Source: an uncultured Lachnospiraceae bacterium (GTDB lineage: Bacteria; Bacillota; Clostridia; Lachnospirales; Lachnospiraceae). From it: a stretch of DNA of 62,724 nt. Position 1 is the stretch's first letter. Every line of letters starts with the position of its first letter. Location: positions 1 through 62,724 of the forward strand of contig CAJTTT010000021.1 of assembly GCA_910579285.1 (NCBI GenBank), read 5' to 3'. Shown here piece by piece: positions 50,654 through 60,619 of this stretch. Made by a program: the position numbers and the translations under genes. Below the pieces are notes generated by a model. The model had not been told where the DNA came from. It was given only the letters and a program-made list of their open reading frames with translations, and searched no databases.

Positions 50654-52264
50654 ATGCACAAAAAGAGATTATTATTGTGTGTATGCATATTAAGTATTTG
50701 GTTATGCGCCTGTCAGAGAAATGTGTCAGAAATGGAATCAGCATCTCCGAAAGCAGATCAAATTGTAGAACAGAAAGGCAAATGGAAAGAGGCATATCAA
50801 AATCTGCTTCTGAATGAAGATGTCAAAAGAACAGCGCTTATCTATTTGGATGAAGACACCATACCAGAATTGTTGGTGCTGCAGAAAGGGGAGTACCGTC
50901 TGTATACGTTCGATGGTTCACAGATCATGGAGATAAGTATGCCAGATGCAGAAATCAAGGCGGAGGCGTATGCGCACAAACATGATTTGGAAAACTTTAC
51001 GCGAGATTTAGCCTTTTATTGGTTTGAATATGTTCCTAATCGAGGTCTGATCCGTGTACACGGGGATGATGGGGAACGATGCGATTATTATCTGCGATAT
51101 AAAAACGGTACTCTGGCGTTGGAGTATCAGACCAAGGCCGCCAACACTGTATGGCATACATATGATACACAGCAGGAAATATCCAATGAGGAGTTTCTAA
51201 GCAGGCTGTCCGATCAAGGATACGATCAGCTGATTCCCTGCGGCTTTTTATATGACAATATAGAAGATGCTCTTGAAAATATAGGAAAAATCTCAAACAG
51301 CAAGGAGGTGTTGGATGACTTTGTCAGTGGAAAAATAGATGCCCTGTGTCATGTGGAAGAGGCAACAGATATTCCAGAAGAAGGGTTTGTTATGAGAAGC
51401 TATGTGGATCTCTACATTGATTTTATAAAGGGAGATGACATGGGGTATGTACAGTATGTAGATTTTGATAATGATGGTGAAGAAGAACTGATTATGCGCG
51501 ACTATATGGGAAACAGCATTTTTTTGGATGTGATCGGAAGCACTGTTTACAATGTGATGGGGGCATACGGAACTGCCGATCATGCTTATGCTGCGGAAAT
51601 GGATGGGAAGAGAGTCATCGTAAGTAAAGACGTGTCACATGGAGGAAGAAAGTGCTATATCGTTAAGCAGTATGACGCCTGCGGATGTTTAGTGGATTTC
51701 TTTCGGTTATTTGCCTCCTATGATGGGAAGGACAATTACTCGGATGAAGATGAATTTGAGTATCGGGATCAACTTATAACAATGGAAGAGTTTGAGGGGA
51801 TAAAGGATCGTATTAAAGATATTCCCATAAAACAATGTAATACAGTGAAAAATGATGAATTGCCTGAAGAGTTTCATTTGTTTAAAGGGAAATGGGTAAT
51901 CGGCGAATATATTGGCGCTTGTTTGGAAGAACCCTATGAAGAGATGGGCGCTGAAGAAAAGACATTGCATGAAAAATGGAATTTGGAATATAGAAAAGGC
52001 TATGAAGGCTATTCTTTTGAAATTGATGTGGATTCTGTTACATATTTTATGTCACCATGTGAATTGGGATATCATTTTGATGAACATCAAGACATACTTA
52101 AGTTCCACCGCTATCCTCCAAAGTTGGAAATTGTTCCCCCGTATTTATACGCCTGGGTTCGACTAAAGGAACTGGACGAAACATTTGATATTATTTTAGA
52201 TGGTAATGGAGATGCTGTATTAGTGGTAGGGGGTAGGTTTTTTGAGCTGAATAGAGATAATTGA
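50654..52264 (+). CDS. Large lipoprotein, possible immunity protein
   Basis: A 536-residue exported lipoprotein. The signal ends in the lipobox LCAC near residue 23. The rest is soluble and has several Asp-rich loops (YLDEDTIPELLVL, DFDNDGEEELIM, LDGNGDAVLVVGG) like VCBS/FG-GAP repeats. Its place right after the toxin candidate suggests a surface-held immunity or accessory role. Start ATG at 50654 has AGGAGAGGAGAAAG upstream. The family is unknown to me. Confidence 0.65.
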   Translation: MHKKRLLLCVCILSIWLCACQRNVSEMESASPKADQIVEQKGKWKEAYQNLLLNEDVKRTALIYLDEDTIPELLVLQKGEYRLYTFDGSQIMEISMPDAEIKAEAYAHKHDLENFTRDLAFYWFEYVPNRGLIRVHGDDGERCDYYLRYKNGTLALEYQTKAANTVWHTYDTQQEISNEEFLSRLSDQGYDQLIPCGFLYDNIEDALENIGKISNSKEVLDDFVSGKIDALCHVEEATDIPEEGFVMRSYVDLYIDFIKGDDMGYVQYVDFDNDGEEELIMRDYMGNSIFLDVIGSTVYNVMGAYGTADHAYAAEMDGKRVIVSKDVSHGGRKCYIVKQYDACGCLVDFFRLFASYDGKDNYSDEDEFEYRDQLITMEEFEGIKDRIKDIPIKQCNTVKNDELPEEFHLFKGKWVIGEYIGACLEEPYEEMGAEEKTLHEKWNLEYRKGYEGYSFEIDVDSVTYFMSPCELGYHFDEHQDILKFHRYPPKLEIVPPYLYAWVRLKELDETFDIILDGNGDAVLVVGGRFFELNRDN

Positions 52265-52289
52265 TTGATTTTTTGGAGGATATTACAAA

Positions 52290-53741
52290 ATGACAAACTT
52301 GTGCAAAATAATCTTGGCCAGCCTGGCCGTAACTTTTGTTCTGATCGGTGCAGAGGTGGTTTTCGGTGCGAGAGAATATAGGGAGGATGCTGCCTATGAC
52401 AGGGAACTTATTCCTGAAAAGACAGGATCAGAGGAGGAAGTAAAATCTGGGAACATGGAAAGCACAAGTATCCATGAAGAAGCGGAGGCAGAAGAAAAAA
52501 TAGAGCCGGGCAATATCAAAACGGTGATTTCTCCGGATGGGATGTCCTGCATGCTTGCCTTGGATGAAGACGGATATGTCTGGAAATGGGAAGAGGGGAA
52601 AACAAAAGCAGACGCGGTAGTGATTGCAGAGTTGGAAGGAATTGTACAGATAGTGGATACGGGGAGCGGTTCTGTTTATGCGTTGACAGAGAAAGGAGAT
52701 GTATACGCGTGGGGAATTAACAGGGGTTTGCTGATTGATCCCGAGGCAGATGAGTACAACATAGTATTCCCTAATCCGATAAAGCTTTCAAATTTATCCA
52801 ATATTGTGAAAATGGAAGTGTCAAATGGACGGGCGTTTGCGGTCGACCAGAACAGCCGGCTGTTTGTATGGGGGCTGGGGCGGTATAAATATGTTACGCC
52901 AGATTATGTTCCTAGTTTAATGGATGGATATGAGGAGCAGACCGCCAATGTGGAAGAGATCTATGTGGGAACAGGAGATTTTCATTATTTTAAGAGGAAG
53001 AACGATGAAATTTTTTCTATTTTGCTGTCAGAACATCTCGCAGATGATTTATCCTATTTTATTGTACCTAATTTCGAGGGGGAGCCTGCTGTATCAGACT
53101 GGCTTAGCGATATTCGTGAGGGAAAGAGTGAGAGGATATTTGATGTACGAGTAGAGGGAGGACCACAATGTGTTTATTTATATGAAATGGGGAAAAAGGA
53201 GGATATTGACCTAATTTCGGCAGACGGCTTTACCATGTACATGTATCAGGCAGACGGTACGCTCTGGTATTGGAACAACGATATGATCACATACCATGAT
53301 AAAAAGAGGGCCGGTGCTTCTGTAGAACGGCGGGATCTGGATTACAGCGGATTTTTTGAGGAGGCAGATCTTGGAGAAATATTGGATATGGGAAGTGACA
53401 GTAGGGCAGTCCCCAAAATTATCTCTATCAGCCCGGGCATCGACGGCGCATTGTTCTTGTTGGAAAACGGAGAGGTTTTTACAAGTGAGTATGTCACAAC
53501 AGAAATCAAAGATGTGGAATATTTTGACAGGGGTTATAATAATCCGCTGAAAACAGCGACCAGGCATGCATATGATTTACCGTTAAAAGGGGTATCCTTT
53601 CGGAAACTGGATTTTGAAAATATCATAAACATCAGTTCAAATAAGAACAATAAGTTTTTCCTGGTAGATGAAGACGGAAATATCTTTAGTTATCAAATAG
53701 AAAATCAAACCGAGGAAAGGAGTTCACTGTATGCATACTGA
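52290..53741 (+). CDS. RCC1-like beta-propeller, membrane-anchored
   Basis: A 483-residue protein with an N-terminal signal/anchor (ILASLAVTFVLIGAEVVFG). Residues about 75-475 contain at least six RCC1-like units: MLALDEDGYVWKW, VYALTEKGDVYAWG, AFAVDQNSRLFVWG, MYMYQADGTLWYW, LFLLENGEVFTSE and FFLVDEDGNIFSY. Such propellers act as binding platforms. In this place it could be immunity, adhesion or a secretion-linked surface part. TTGGAGGATATTAC precedes the ATG. The end overlaps the next gene. Confidence 0.75.
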   Translation: MTNLCKIILASLAVTFVLIGAEVVFGAREYREDAAYDRELIPEKTGSEEEVKSGNMESTSIHEEAEAEEKIEPGNIKTVISPDGMSCMLALDEDGYVWKWEEGKTKADAVVIAELEGIVQIVDTGSGSVYALTEKGDVYAWGINRGLLIDPEADEYNIVFPNPIKLSNLSNIVKMEVSNGRAFAVDQNSRLFVWGLGRYKYVTPDYVPSLMDGYEEQTANVEEIYVGTGDFHYFKRKNDEIFSILLSEHLADDLSYFIVPNFEGEPAVSDWLSDIREGKSERIFDVRVEGGPQCVYLYEMGKKEDIDLISADGFTMYMYQADGTLWYWNNDMITYHDKKRAGASVERRDLDYSGFFEEADLGEILDMGSDSRAVPKIISISPGIDGALFLLENGEVFTSEYVTTEIKDVEYFDRGYNNPLKTATRHAYDLPLKGVSFRKLDFENIINISSNKNNKFFLVDEDGNIFSYQIENQTEERSSLYAY

Positions 53742-54144
53742 ACGGGAGCTGCAATTGTATAAAGAATTGGAACTCATGGATGAGGCCAGAGACCAATACA
53801 TAAGAACAAAACGTCGGTTAGATCAGCTTGAGGACGATGCTTTATGGCAGAACAGACGCAGTAAAGAACTAAACGATGAGTTGTTTGAACGTTATTCGCA
53901 AGATAAGAAATTACGGCAAATATTGACAAAGGGAGAAGAATTGTTACAAAAGCAGATTATAGAGGAAAGCAGTTTTTTTGAAGAGTGTCGGGAGAATTTG
54001 CATGAAATGGAGAAAAGGGCCGAGCAGCAGATAGATGACTATCGGGAGGAAATCCAAAGAATACAAAAAGAAACTGTCAGAGAGGGAGAACGCAATGAAG
54101 ATAACGATAACGATTACTATACCGCAGCGCGCCAGAAGTTTTGA
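53731..54144 (+). CDS. Coiled-coil protein of the T7SS operon
   Basis: A 137-residue, almost wholly charged coiled-coil protein (LYKELELMDEARDQYI, KGEELLQKQIIEESSFF). There is no membrane segment or signal. The start ATG overlaps the propeller gene, and its end overlaps the YukD/EsaB-like gene. Small coiled coils near LXG genes may act as export partners, as with DUF3958, but I cannot place it firmly. AAAGGAG lies before the start. Confidence 0.6.
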   Translation: MHTERELQLYKELELMDEARDQYIRTKRRLDQLEDDALWQNRRSKELNDELFERYSQDKKLRQILTKGEELLQKQIIEESSFFEECRENLHEMEKRAEQQIDDYREEIQRIQKETVREGERNEDNDNDYYTAARQKF

Positions 54145-54334
54145 TATTCAAATGGAAAATACGCAGAAAATAACGGATACTTTGCAGGTACTGCAGGACA
54201 ATCTTATGCTGTTTCGGCATGCGGAGAAGATCCAGACAGTCAGGGAGAAGGAAACCGGCAGGCAGATTGATACGGAGCAGACTTATGAACAGGCGTTGGT
54301 ATATTCCGGCTCGGAGCTTTTAATTTACGAATAG
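54095..54334 (+). CDS. YukD/EsaB-like ubiquitin-fold protein
   Basis: A 79-residue protein. It opens with the alternating strand MKITITITIPQ, then SFDIQMENTQKITDTLQVL and ends in YSGSELLIY, the order of the ubiquitin-like YukD/EsaB family. YukD is a small cytoplasmic part of T7SSb. The ATG at 54095 has AGAGGGAGAACGCA upstream and lies inside the end of the coiled-coil gene. A longer frame from 54035 is rejected. Confidence 0.7.
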   Translation: MKITITITIPQRARSFDIQMENTQKITDTLQVLQDNLMLFRHAEKIQTVREKETGRQIDTEQTYEQALVYSGSELLIYE

Positions 54335-54359
54335 AACAGTTATACGAAGGATAGATATT

Positions 54360-54669
54360 ATGGAAAAAACTAGAGTAAGAAAGTTAATGAAAAAGATGAC
54401 TTCTGTGATATGCGTAATAGCCATATATATGACAAACAGCGAAAGGATATATGCTAGGCAGTGGCATAGACCGCAAAGATCAGCCGAATCTGATACAGAT
54501 TAAACGAATCTATAAGGATGGAAAACTTTATATTTATAGCTATAATGTTTGGTTCGGATATGCCGTAAATGATGTGATATGTGGTAGTGGTTTTTATGTC
54601 ATGGATAAGGATGACTTTGAAATACGGAAGGAGATAGGGAAGGAGAAATATTATGAAAATGTGGAATAG
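54360..54669 (+). pseudogene. Possible frameshifted small exported protein
   Basis: An ATG at 54360 with GAAGG upstream opens a 47-codon frame with a basic start, a hydrophobic run (TSVICVIAIYM) and IYA as possible cleavage site, and it stops at 54503. The next phase, open from about 54451 to 54669, encodes GKLYIYSYNVWFGYAV and GSGFYVMDKDDFEIRK, which looks like a real protein but lacks a start. Joined by a +1 shift near 54450-54490 they would give a secreted protein of about 100 residues. It is broken, programmed, or a sequencing slip. Confidence 0.45.
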
Positions 54670-55279
54670 GGCGGGTGTATTTGCAGGGATTTTACTGCTT
54701 GTTACATGTCTTTCTTCCTGCGGTAAAACAAACAACGTACAACTGGAGAACGATAGAGCAATGGAACTGCAGGAGGAAGAGATATCAGCGCAGACGGAGG
54801 CAAACGATATAGAATTGCCGGAGAAAGATAAAGTACAGAATGAGATGGTTATGGATAACAATGGACAGATCGAGGATATGGAACAGACACAGCAAAACTA
54901 TACATACCGGGGAGATACTGTTTTGACTGAGGATAATATAAAAAAGACAGTGAAATCCTTTTTGCAAATAGAAAATGGCGTTCTTTTAGCCAGATTGGAA
55001 ACATTGCCTTTGACGGAAAGATTTTTCAATGAGTGTATAGAGCATCTGGAGAAATTTCCTTATGTATGTGAGGAGGATCTCGATCAAGTGAGGGAATTTG
55101 AATTGAAATTCTGGGGAATTAGAGAGGATGGTAAATGTGTATGTCTTTGTGAGTTTTGTACCAGTTTCTCTCAACCGGGCGCTAAGAGCAGATGCTACTA
55201 TGTAGAGATGGGTTTGGAAAATGACCAAATAGATTCTATGGAAGTAACGTTAGTAAAATCGGATTCGCCGCACTTTTAA
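54653..55279 (+). CDS. Lipoprotein of the T7SS operon, unknown family
   Basis: A 208-residue lipoprotein. The signal ends in LSSC near residue 24. An acidic linker (to about 90) is followed by a compact domain with two close Cys in CVCLCEFC and a further CYYVEMG. Function is unknown. The start overlaps the end of the previous frame and follows AAGGAGAAATATT. It lies 23 bp before essB. Confidence 0.65.
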   Translation: MKMWNRAGVFAGILLLVTCLSSCGKTNNVQLENDRAMELQEEEISAQTEANDIELPEKDKVQNEMVMDNNGQIEDMEQTQQNYTYRGDTVLTEDNIKKTVKSFLQIENGVLLARLETLPLTERFFNECIEHLEKFPYVCEEDLDQVREFELKFWGIREDGKCVCLCEFCTSFSQPGAKSRCYYVEMGLENDQIDSMEVTLVKSDSPHF

Positions 55280-55302
55280 AACAGCAGAAAAGGAGATGTA
55301 CA

Positions 55303-56433
55303 ATGGAAAACCAGGAAAATACAACAATGCAGGAGCAAATATTAGAAAAACGGATAAAGAAATCGGATTTGAAAGCAAAGGATATTTTTGCTTATGAATA
55401 TCTGACGAAAAAGGCGGAAGGGCTGCTTTCGATGCAGATAGAGGAGGCGGAAGAAGATGTTGTGATGCGGTTTTCATTAGAGGGAATGCATCCCCTTACT
55501 GAACTCAAATCGGAAGAAGCGGAGTACCGCTGGCGGTTTGTGTGTAACTGGAATGCCCTCTATCTGACATGGCAGAACTATGATCTGTCTTTTGAAGAGG
55601 AAAATATATATTATGATGATAATTTTATGCCCTATATCGCTTTTCGGGATATCAGGATGCCGGAAGAAATCACAGATGAGGAGACGTTTTTGGAAAGATA
55701 CCGCCAGCTTGCAGCAGGTGTTTTGAGCAAGAAGTACAGTTATCAGCAGATTGTAGAGAGCGGCATCGAGATTGTTAAGAAAGACAAAAGAGCGTCTTTT
55801 GTCCTGGAGGAGAGGAATCTTTCGGAATTTTATCTCTATGTAAAACAGAAAGCGCATGAGATCTATGAAGATAACCGGCAGAATAAGATACGATTGGACA
55901 AGAAAAAGTATCGGATTGGCAACCGTATTGTAATAGGGATTTTGGCAGTGCTGCTTGCGGCAACTGTCTACACAGGATATCAGACGTTTGTCATTCTGCC
56001 GCGCGACAAAGCAGTTATCAGAGCAAGCCGTGCATATACGGTACAGAGCTATGTGGAATGCATAGACTGCCTGAAATGGATTGAACCTGAACAGATGGAT
56101 ACTTATACAAAGTATATTCTTGCTGTTTCTTATGCTAAGACTGAGGCAATGGAAAAAGCGGAATTGAATAATGTATTGAACAAACTCAGTATTTATTCTA
56201 ATGAAGTCGAGTTGGAATATTGGATTGCAATTGGACGGTCCGCCTATGACAGGGCAGAAAACATGGCACAGGCACTTTCGGATGATAAGCTTTTGATTTA
56301 TGCCTATATGAAAGAGCTGAATTATCTGGAAGGAAACGTGACAATGGATGGGGAAGAGAAGCAGAACCGTATGGCACAGTTGAGTAATTCGATTACCGAG
56401 ATCGGGAAAAAGTATACGACAGATGAGGAATAA
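55303..56433 (+). CDS. essB: T7SS protein EssB/YukC
   Basis: A 376-residue single-span membrane protein. The cytoplasmic part (about 1-200) has the pseudokinase-like EssB fold, with YRWRFVCNWNALYLTWQNYD near residue 75. The membrane helix is IGILAVLLAATVYTGYQTF (about 208-227). The outer part is helical (about 235-370), with ECIDCLKWIEPEQ. EssB links EssC with the outer part of the channel. AAAGGAGATGTACA precedes the ATG, and essC follows after 4 bp. Confidence 0.88.
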   Translation: MENQENTTMQEQILEKRIKKSDLKAKDIFAYEYLTKKAEGLLSMQIEEAEEDVVMRFSLEGMHPLTELKSEEAEYRWRFVCNWNALYLTWQNYDLSFEEENIYYDDNFMPYIAFRDIRMPEEITDEETFLERYRQLAAGVLSKKYSYQQIVESGIEIVKKDKRASFVLEERNLSEFYLYVKQKAHEIYEDNRQNKIRLDKKKYRIGNRIVIGILAVLLAATVYTGYQTFVILPRDKAVIRASRAYTVQSYVECIDCLKWIEPEQMDTYTKYILAVSYAKTEAMEKAELNNVLNKLSIYSNEVELEYWIAIGRSAYDRAENMAQALSDDKLLIYAYMKELNYLEGNVTMDGEEKQNRMAQLSNSITEIGKKYTTDEE

Positions 56434-56437
56434 ATAA

Positions 56438-59400
56438 ATGGTGGAAAAGCGATATTACAAACGAAATGAAAAAATGACAATCAACGGAAGAAACGGGGAT
56501 ATTTTGATACCGGCATTAACTGGCGAAATCCTTATAATAAAAGACGTACTTTATACAAAGGATATATCGGATGCTGTTATGGAAGAAAAAAGAGTGTATG
56601 GGGAGCAGCAGATTCAAAACGGTGACAGGCTGCGCTTTGGCGGATTTTTGCTTACCTTTTTCCAGGACTATATCATCTTGGAGGGAGAATTTGAGCAGTG
56701 TAAGTTCAGGATGCAGCCTTATCCTTACAAAGAAAACCCTTTTGAAAATTTTCCTTATTATAAAAAGTCTCCTCGGATGAATCAAAGGATCCACAGCGAG
56801 ACAATAGAAGTGAAAGAGCCGCCAAGGAAAGAAGAGATGGGAAAAGGTTCATTAGTACAGATTATCGTCCCCCCTCTTTGTATGGTCGTTATCACCATTT
56901 TTATGAGCATTTTTATGAACAGAGGACTGTATGTCATTGCGAGTATCTGCATGACAGTAGTGACCTTGATATTCTCTGTTCAGCGCTTTTTCAGTGAACG
57001 AAAGGAAATCAGGAACAAGAATGCAGTCAGGGAACGGGTTTATTCGGATTATCTGGTCAAACTGCACGCCTATATTCGCAGGCAGAGGCAGAAAGAAAAG
57101 GAAGTGATGACATATCAATTTCCTTCGATAGAGAATCTGGAACATATGGTTTTGGAATATGACAGCAGATTTTATGAAAGAGGAATGGAAGACGAAGATT
57201 TTCTGCAGGTCGTACTTGGCTATCGCAGTGGTGAATCTGAAATCAAGGTTACTTATAAAGAAGATGAACTTCAGACAGAGGAAGATGAGCTGCAGAAGGA
57301 AGCGGCAGAACTGGCACAGAGTTTTGAAACAATAGACGGTATCCCGGAGACGGTTAACCTGCGCAGGGAGCATCTTGGCATTGTAGGAGAAGGAAAGCTG
57401 GTGCATAACCAGTTGAAATATCTCATGGCACAAATATGCTTTTTCCACAGTTACCATGATTTACAGATTATCTTTATCAGCAATGAACAGTTTGCAAAAG
57501 AATTTTCTTATCTGAGATGGTATCCGCATCTGCGCATTCAGGCGATCAATGTGGTGGCGGGCATTTATACAGAGAGCATCAGAGATCAGGTATTAGGCAG
57601 TATTTTACAGCTTGTCAAAGACAGAAAACAGCGGATAGAAGAAAATAGTAAGGGGATTGCATTTAGCCCGCATCTTCTGTTTGTCATAGATGAGCCGAAT
57701 CTGATTGCAGATCATGCCATTATGGAATACCTGGGAACACAGTCTAAGGAGCTTGGTATTAGCATCATCTATACAACGAATCAGCTCGCGAGACTGCCGG
57801 AGAATATCAGGACAGTAAGTGTGCTGGAGAATTCAGAGACAGGGCGGCTTTTGATGGAAGAGGGTATAAGAGTCAACGAAACATTTCGATGTGTTGACAT
57901 GAGCAATATCCGTATAGAACAGATGAGCCGAAAAACTGGGGCGGTAAAACATGAAAAGGGAAAAATTTCCCGTATTCCAGAGGGAATCACCTTCTTTGAA
58001 ATGTATCAGATCGAAAGGCCGGAACAGCTGGATGTGGTGAAGCGGTGGGATGTACACGAAGCGCACAAGTCTCTTGCAGTTCCGCTCGGCGTCAGGGAGC
58101 AGGACAATTATGTGGAGCTGAACCTGCACGAGAAAGCGCATGGTCCTCACGGACTGGTGGCGGGAACAACAGGTTCTGGTAAGTCAGAGATTGTACAAAG
58201 CTACATTTTATCTCTTGCGGTGAACTTTCATCCCTATGAAGTGGGATTTTTGTTGATTGATTATAAGGGCGGCGGTATGGCGAACTTATTCAGAAACCTT
58301 CCGCACCTTTTAGGAACCATAACAAATCTGGACGGCGCGGAAAGCTACCGGGCTATGGTTTCTATCAAAAGTGAACTTGCCAGGAGACAAAGGATTTTCA
58401 ATGAATATAATGTCAACCATATCAACGGCTACCACCAGTTATATAAGCTGGGAAAATCGAAGGAGCCGATTCCGCATCTTTTTCTCATCAGTGATGAGTT
58501 TGCGGAGTTAAAAAAGGAGCAGCCGGAATTTATGACAGAATTGGTCTCTGCGGCAAGAATTGGACGAAGCCTCGGCATTCATCTGATTCTTGCAACGCAG
58601 AAACCGTCCGGCGTGGTGGATGAACAGATATGGACAAACTCGAAGTTTAAACTCTGTCTGAAAGTACAGAATGAATCTGACAGCCGTGAGATGTTAAAAA
58701 CGCCGGATGCGGCAGCAATCACGCAGCCAGGGCGCGCTTATTTGCAGGTGGGTAATAACGAGATTTATGAGCTGTTCCAGTCAGCTTTCAGCGGAGAACC
58801 GTACAGTGAGGACGAGAATGAGGAAGAGGAGAGGGATGTAAGAGTCTGGCTGGTAAATGAGTTGGGACAGGGGCAGCTTGTCAATAAAGACTTGAGCGGC
58901 AGTATGGAAAGCAACAGAATCCGCAAGACGCAGCTGGATGTAGTGGTGGAGTATGTTGCGTCCGCTTTTCGGAAGTTATCCCTGCCGGGAATCAAAAGTC
59001 CGTGGCTTCCACCCCTCGGAACGCTCATGGTATCGCCGCATTTAAGGGAAATACAGGATTCCGCAGATTTTACGGAGCTGGATTTATGTGTACCGCTTGG
59101 TATGGAGGATATTCCAAGCGAGCAGAGACAGGAAGAATATGTGATAGATTTTCTGCATGGCGGGCATGTGATCTATTTTGCATCCACGGGTTATGGAAAA
59201 ACGGTCTTTCTGGAGACGCTGCTTTTAAGCCTGTGCGCCCGCAACAGTGTCAGGAACTTTAACGCATATATTCTCGACTTCGGAAATAATGCGTTAATTC
59301 CTACGAAAATGCTGCCGCATGTAGCGGATTATATTACATATGATGATGTGGAAAAACAACAGAAGCTGATCCGGCTTCTGCTGGATGAAATTAAAGTACG

Positions 59401-60589
59401 GAAACAGCTGATGGCGGATGCTATGGCACAGAACTTCGATATCTACAATCAGACGGCGGATCAAAAGCTACGGGCAATTCTGCTCGTTTTAGATAATTAC
59501 GATGTCGTAAAAGAACTGGGAATTGATGAGAATATTTTTGTACAGCTTGCCAGAGATGGCGCAAATCTCGGGATTTATATGGCTGTGACAGCGTCCAGAA
59601 GTAGTGTTGTGAAATATGCTCTGATGAACCAGATTAAGACGAAGATAGCAGGCTATAACTTTGAGCCTATGGAGTCACGCAACATCGTAGGAAGAAGTGA
59701 GTACGAACTGCCGGAAGTAAAAGGACGCACCCTGGTCAAAAGTGACTCCGTTAATCTGATGCAGGTATATTCACCCGTGGATTTCCTGAACGGACCGGAA
59801 TATAACCGAAATCTGCAGGCCATGATTCGGAGCATTACCGATCAGAGCAGCGAGGAAGCGGCGAAAGGCATTGCGGTTCTGCCCGGACAATTCAGTATGG
59901 CCATGATGCCCGAGTATGACGCAGGCGCTCAGGCAGATATCTGGCTTGGACTGGAGAAACAGCAGGTAGTGAAATACGGTATTTCCACTTCCGATACGCC
60001 GTTCCTGATTGTGGGGCCTGTCAGAAGCGGTAAGAGCAATGCCGGAAAGATTATCTTACAGCAGATGAAAAACTTTGAGAAAGTATATCTTTTTGATGCC
60101 GGGGATTTTGAATATCAAGACTTTGCAGGCAGGGAGAATGTAGATTATATAACAGATGGGGAAGCTCTTTCGGAATGTATGGAAGAACTGTCGGATCTGA
60201 CAGAGGACAGAAAAAATGATTTCCGGGAGAGAAAAGGCAGGATGAGTGCGGCGGAGTTTTACCGTACATTGGAAAAGTATTGTATTTTCATAAATGCGCC
60301 CGAAGCGTTTGGAGAATTGATCAAAGACAGCAGCGATGTCATATCGGCAATGCTGAAAGCGGCGGAGACAGGAATTCTAATCGTTATGGTGGGGCAAAGT
60401 TCACGTCTGCCGGTGAGAAATGAGACGGCAAAACTGGTGAAAGCAGCGGAGAATGGGCTGATTCTTGGAGAATTTGGCATTAATACCTCTTTTCCTGCAT
60501 TGCGTGGTAAAGATTTACCTGGTGTATTGGAGGATGGATTGTTGTATAAGAAGGGGGAGGCAGTGATGCTGCGGATACCGAGAGGGTAG
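56438..60589 (+). CDS. essC: T7SS motor ATPase EssC
   Basis: A 1383-residue FtsK/SpoIIIE-type motor. The N-terminus (about 1-110) is FHA-like. Two membrane helices lie at about 145-190. ATPase 1 has Walker A AGTTGSGKSEIV near 574 and Walker B LFLISDEFAEL near 682. ATPase 2 has ASTGYGKTVFLE near 912 and LLVLDNYDVV near 1014, without the Glu. ATPase 3 has VGPVRSGKSNAGK near 1191 and a weak Walker B. So ATPase 1 is the intact one, as in other EssC proteins. It drives export of Esx/LXG substrates. The ATG is 4 bp after essB and has GAGGA just upstream. Confidence 0.95.
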   Translation: MVEKRYYKRNEKMTINGRNGDILIPALTGEILIIKDVLYTKDISDAVMEEKRVYGEQQIQNGDRLRFGGFLLTFFQDYIILEGEFEQCKFRMQPYPYKENPFENFPYYKKSPRMNQRIHSETIEVKEPPRKEEMGKGSLVQIIVPPLCMVVITIFMSIFMNRGLYVIASICMTVVTLIFSVQRFFSERKEIRNKNAVRERVYSDYLVKLHAYIRRQRQKEKEVMTYQFPSIENLEHMVLEYDSRFYERGMEDEDFLQVVLGYRSGESEIKVTYKEDELQTEEDELQKEAAELAQSFETIDGIPETVNLRREHLGIVGEGKLVHNQLKYLMAQICFFHSYHDLQIIFISNEQFAKEFSYLRWYPHLRIQAINVVAGIYTESIRDQVLGSILQLVKDRKQRIEENSKGIAFSPHLLFVIDEPNLIADHAIMEYLGTQSKELGISIIYTTNQLARLPENIRTVSVLENSETGRLLMEEGIRVNETFRCVDMSNIRIEQMSRKTGAVKHEKGKISRIPEGITFFEMYQIERPEQLDVVKRWDVHEAHKSLAVPLGVREQDNYVELNLHEKAHGPHGLVAGTTGSGKSEIVQSYILSLAVNFHPYEVGFLLIDYKGGGMANLFRNLPHLLGTITNLDGAESYRAMVSIKSELARRQRIFNEYNVNHINGYHQLYKLGKSKEPIPHLFLISDEFAELKKEQPEFMTELVSAARIGRSLGIHLILATQKPSGVVDEQIWTNSKFKLCLKVQNESDSREMLKTPDAAAITQPGRAYLQVGNNEIYELFQSAFSGEPYSEDENEEEERDVRVWLVNELGQGQLVNKDLSGSMESNRIRKTQLDVVVEYVASAFRKLSLPGIKSPWLPPLGTLMVSPHLREIQDSADFTELDLCVPLGMEDIPSEQRQEEYVIDFLHGGHVIYFASTGYGKTVFLETLLLSLCARNSVRNFNAYILDFGNNALIPTKMLPHVADYITYDDVEKQQKLIRLLLDEIKVRKQLMADAMAQNFDIYNQTADQKLRAILLVLDNYDVVKELGIDENIFVQLARDGANLGIYMAVTASRSSVVKYALMNQIKTKIAGYNFEPMESRNIVGRSEYELPEVKGRTLVKSDSVNLMQVYSPVDFLNGPEYNRNLQAMIRSITDQSSEEAAKGIAVLPGQFSMAMMPEYDAGAQADIWLGLEKQQVVKYGISTSDTPFLIVGPVRSGKSNAGKIILQQMKNFEKVYLFDAGDFEYQDFAGRENVDYITDGEALSECMEELSDLTEDRKNDFRERKGRMSAAEFYRTLEKYCIFINAPEAFGELIKDSSDVISAMLKAAETGILIVMVGQSSRLPVRNETAKLVKAAENGLILGEFGINTSFPALRGKDLPGVLEDGLLYKKGEAVMLRIPRG

Positions 60590-60619
60590 TAAACCTGATA
60601 GAGACAAAGGAGAGAAAAT

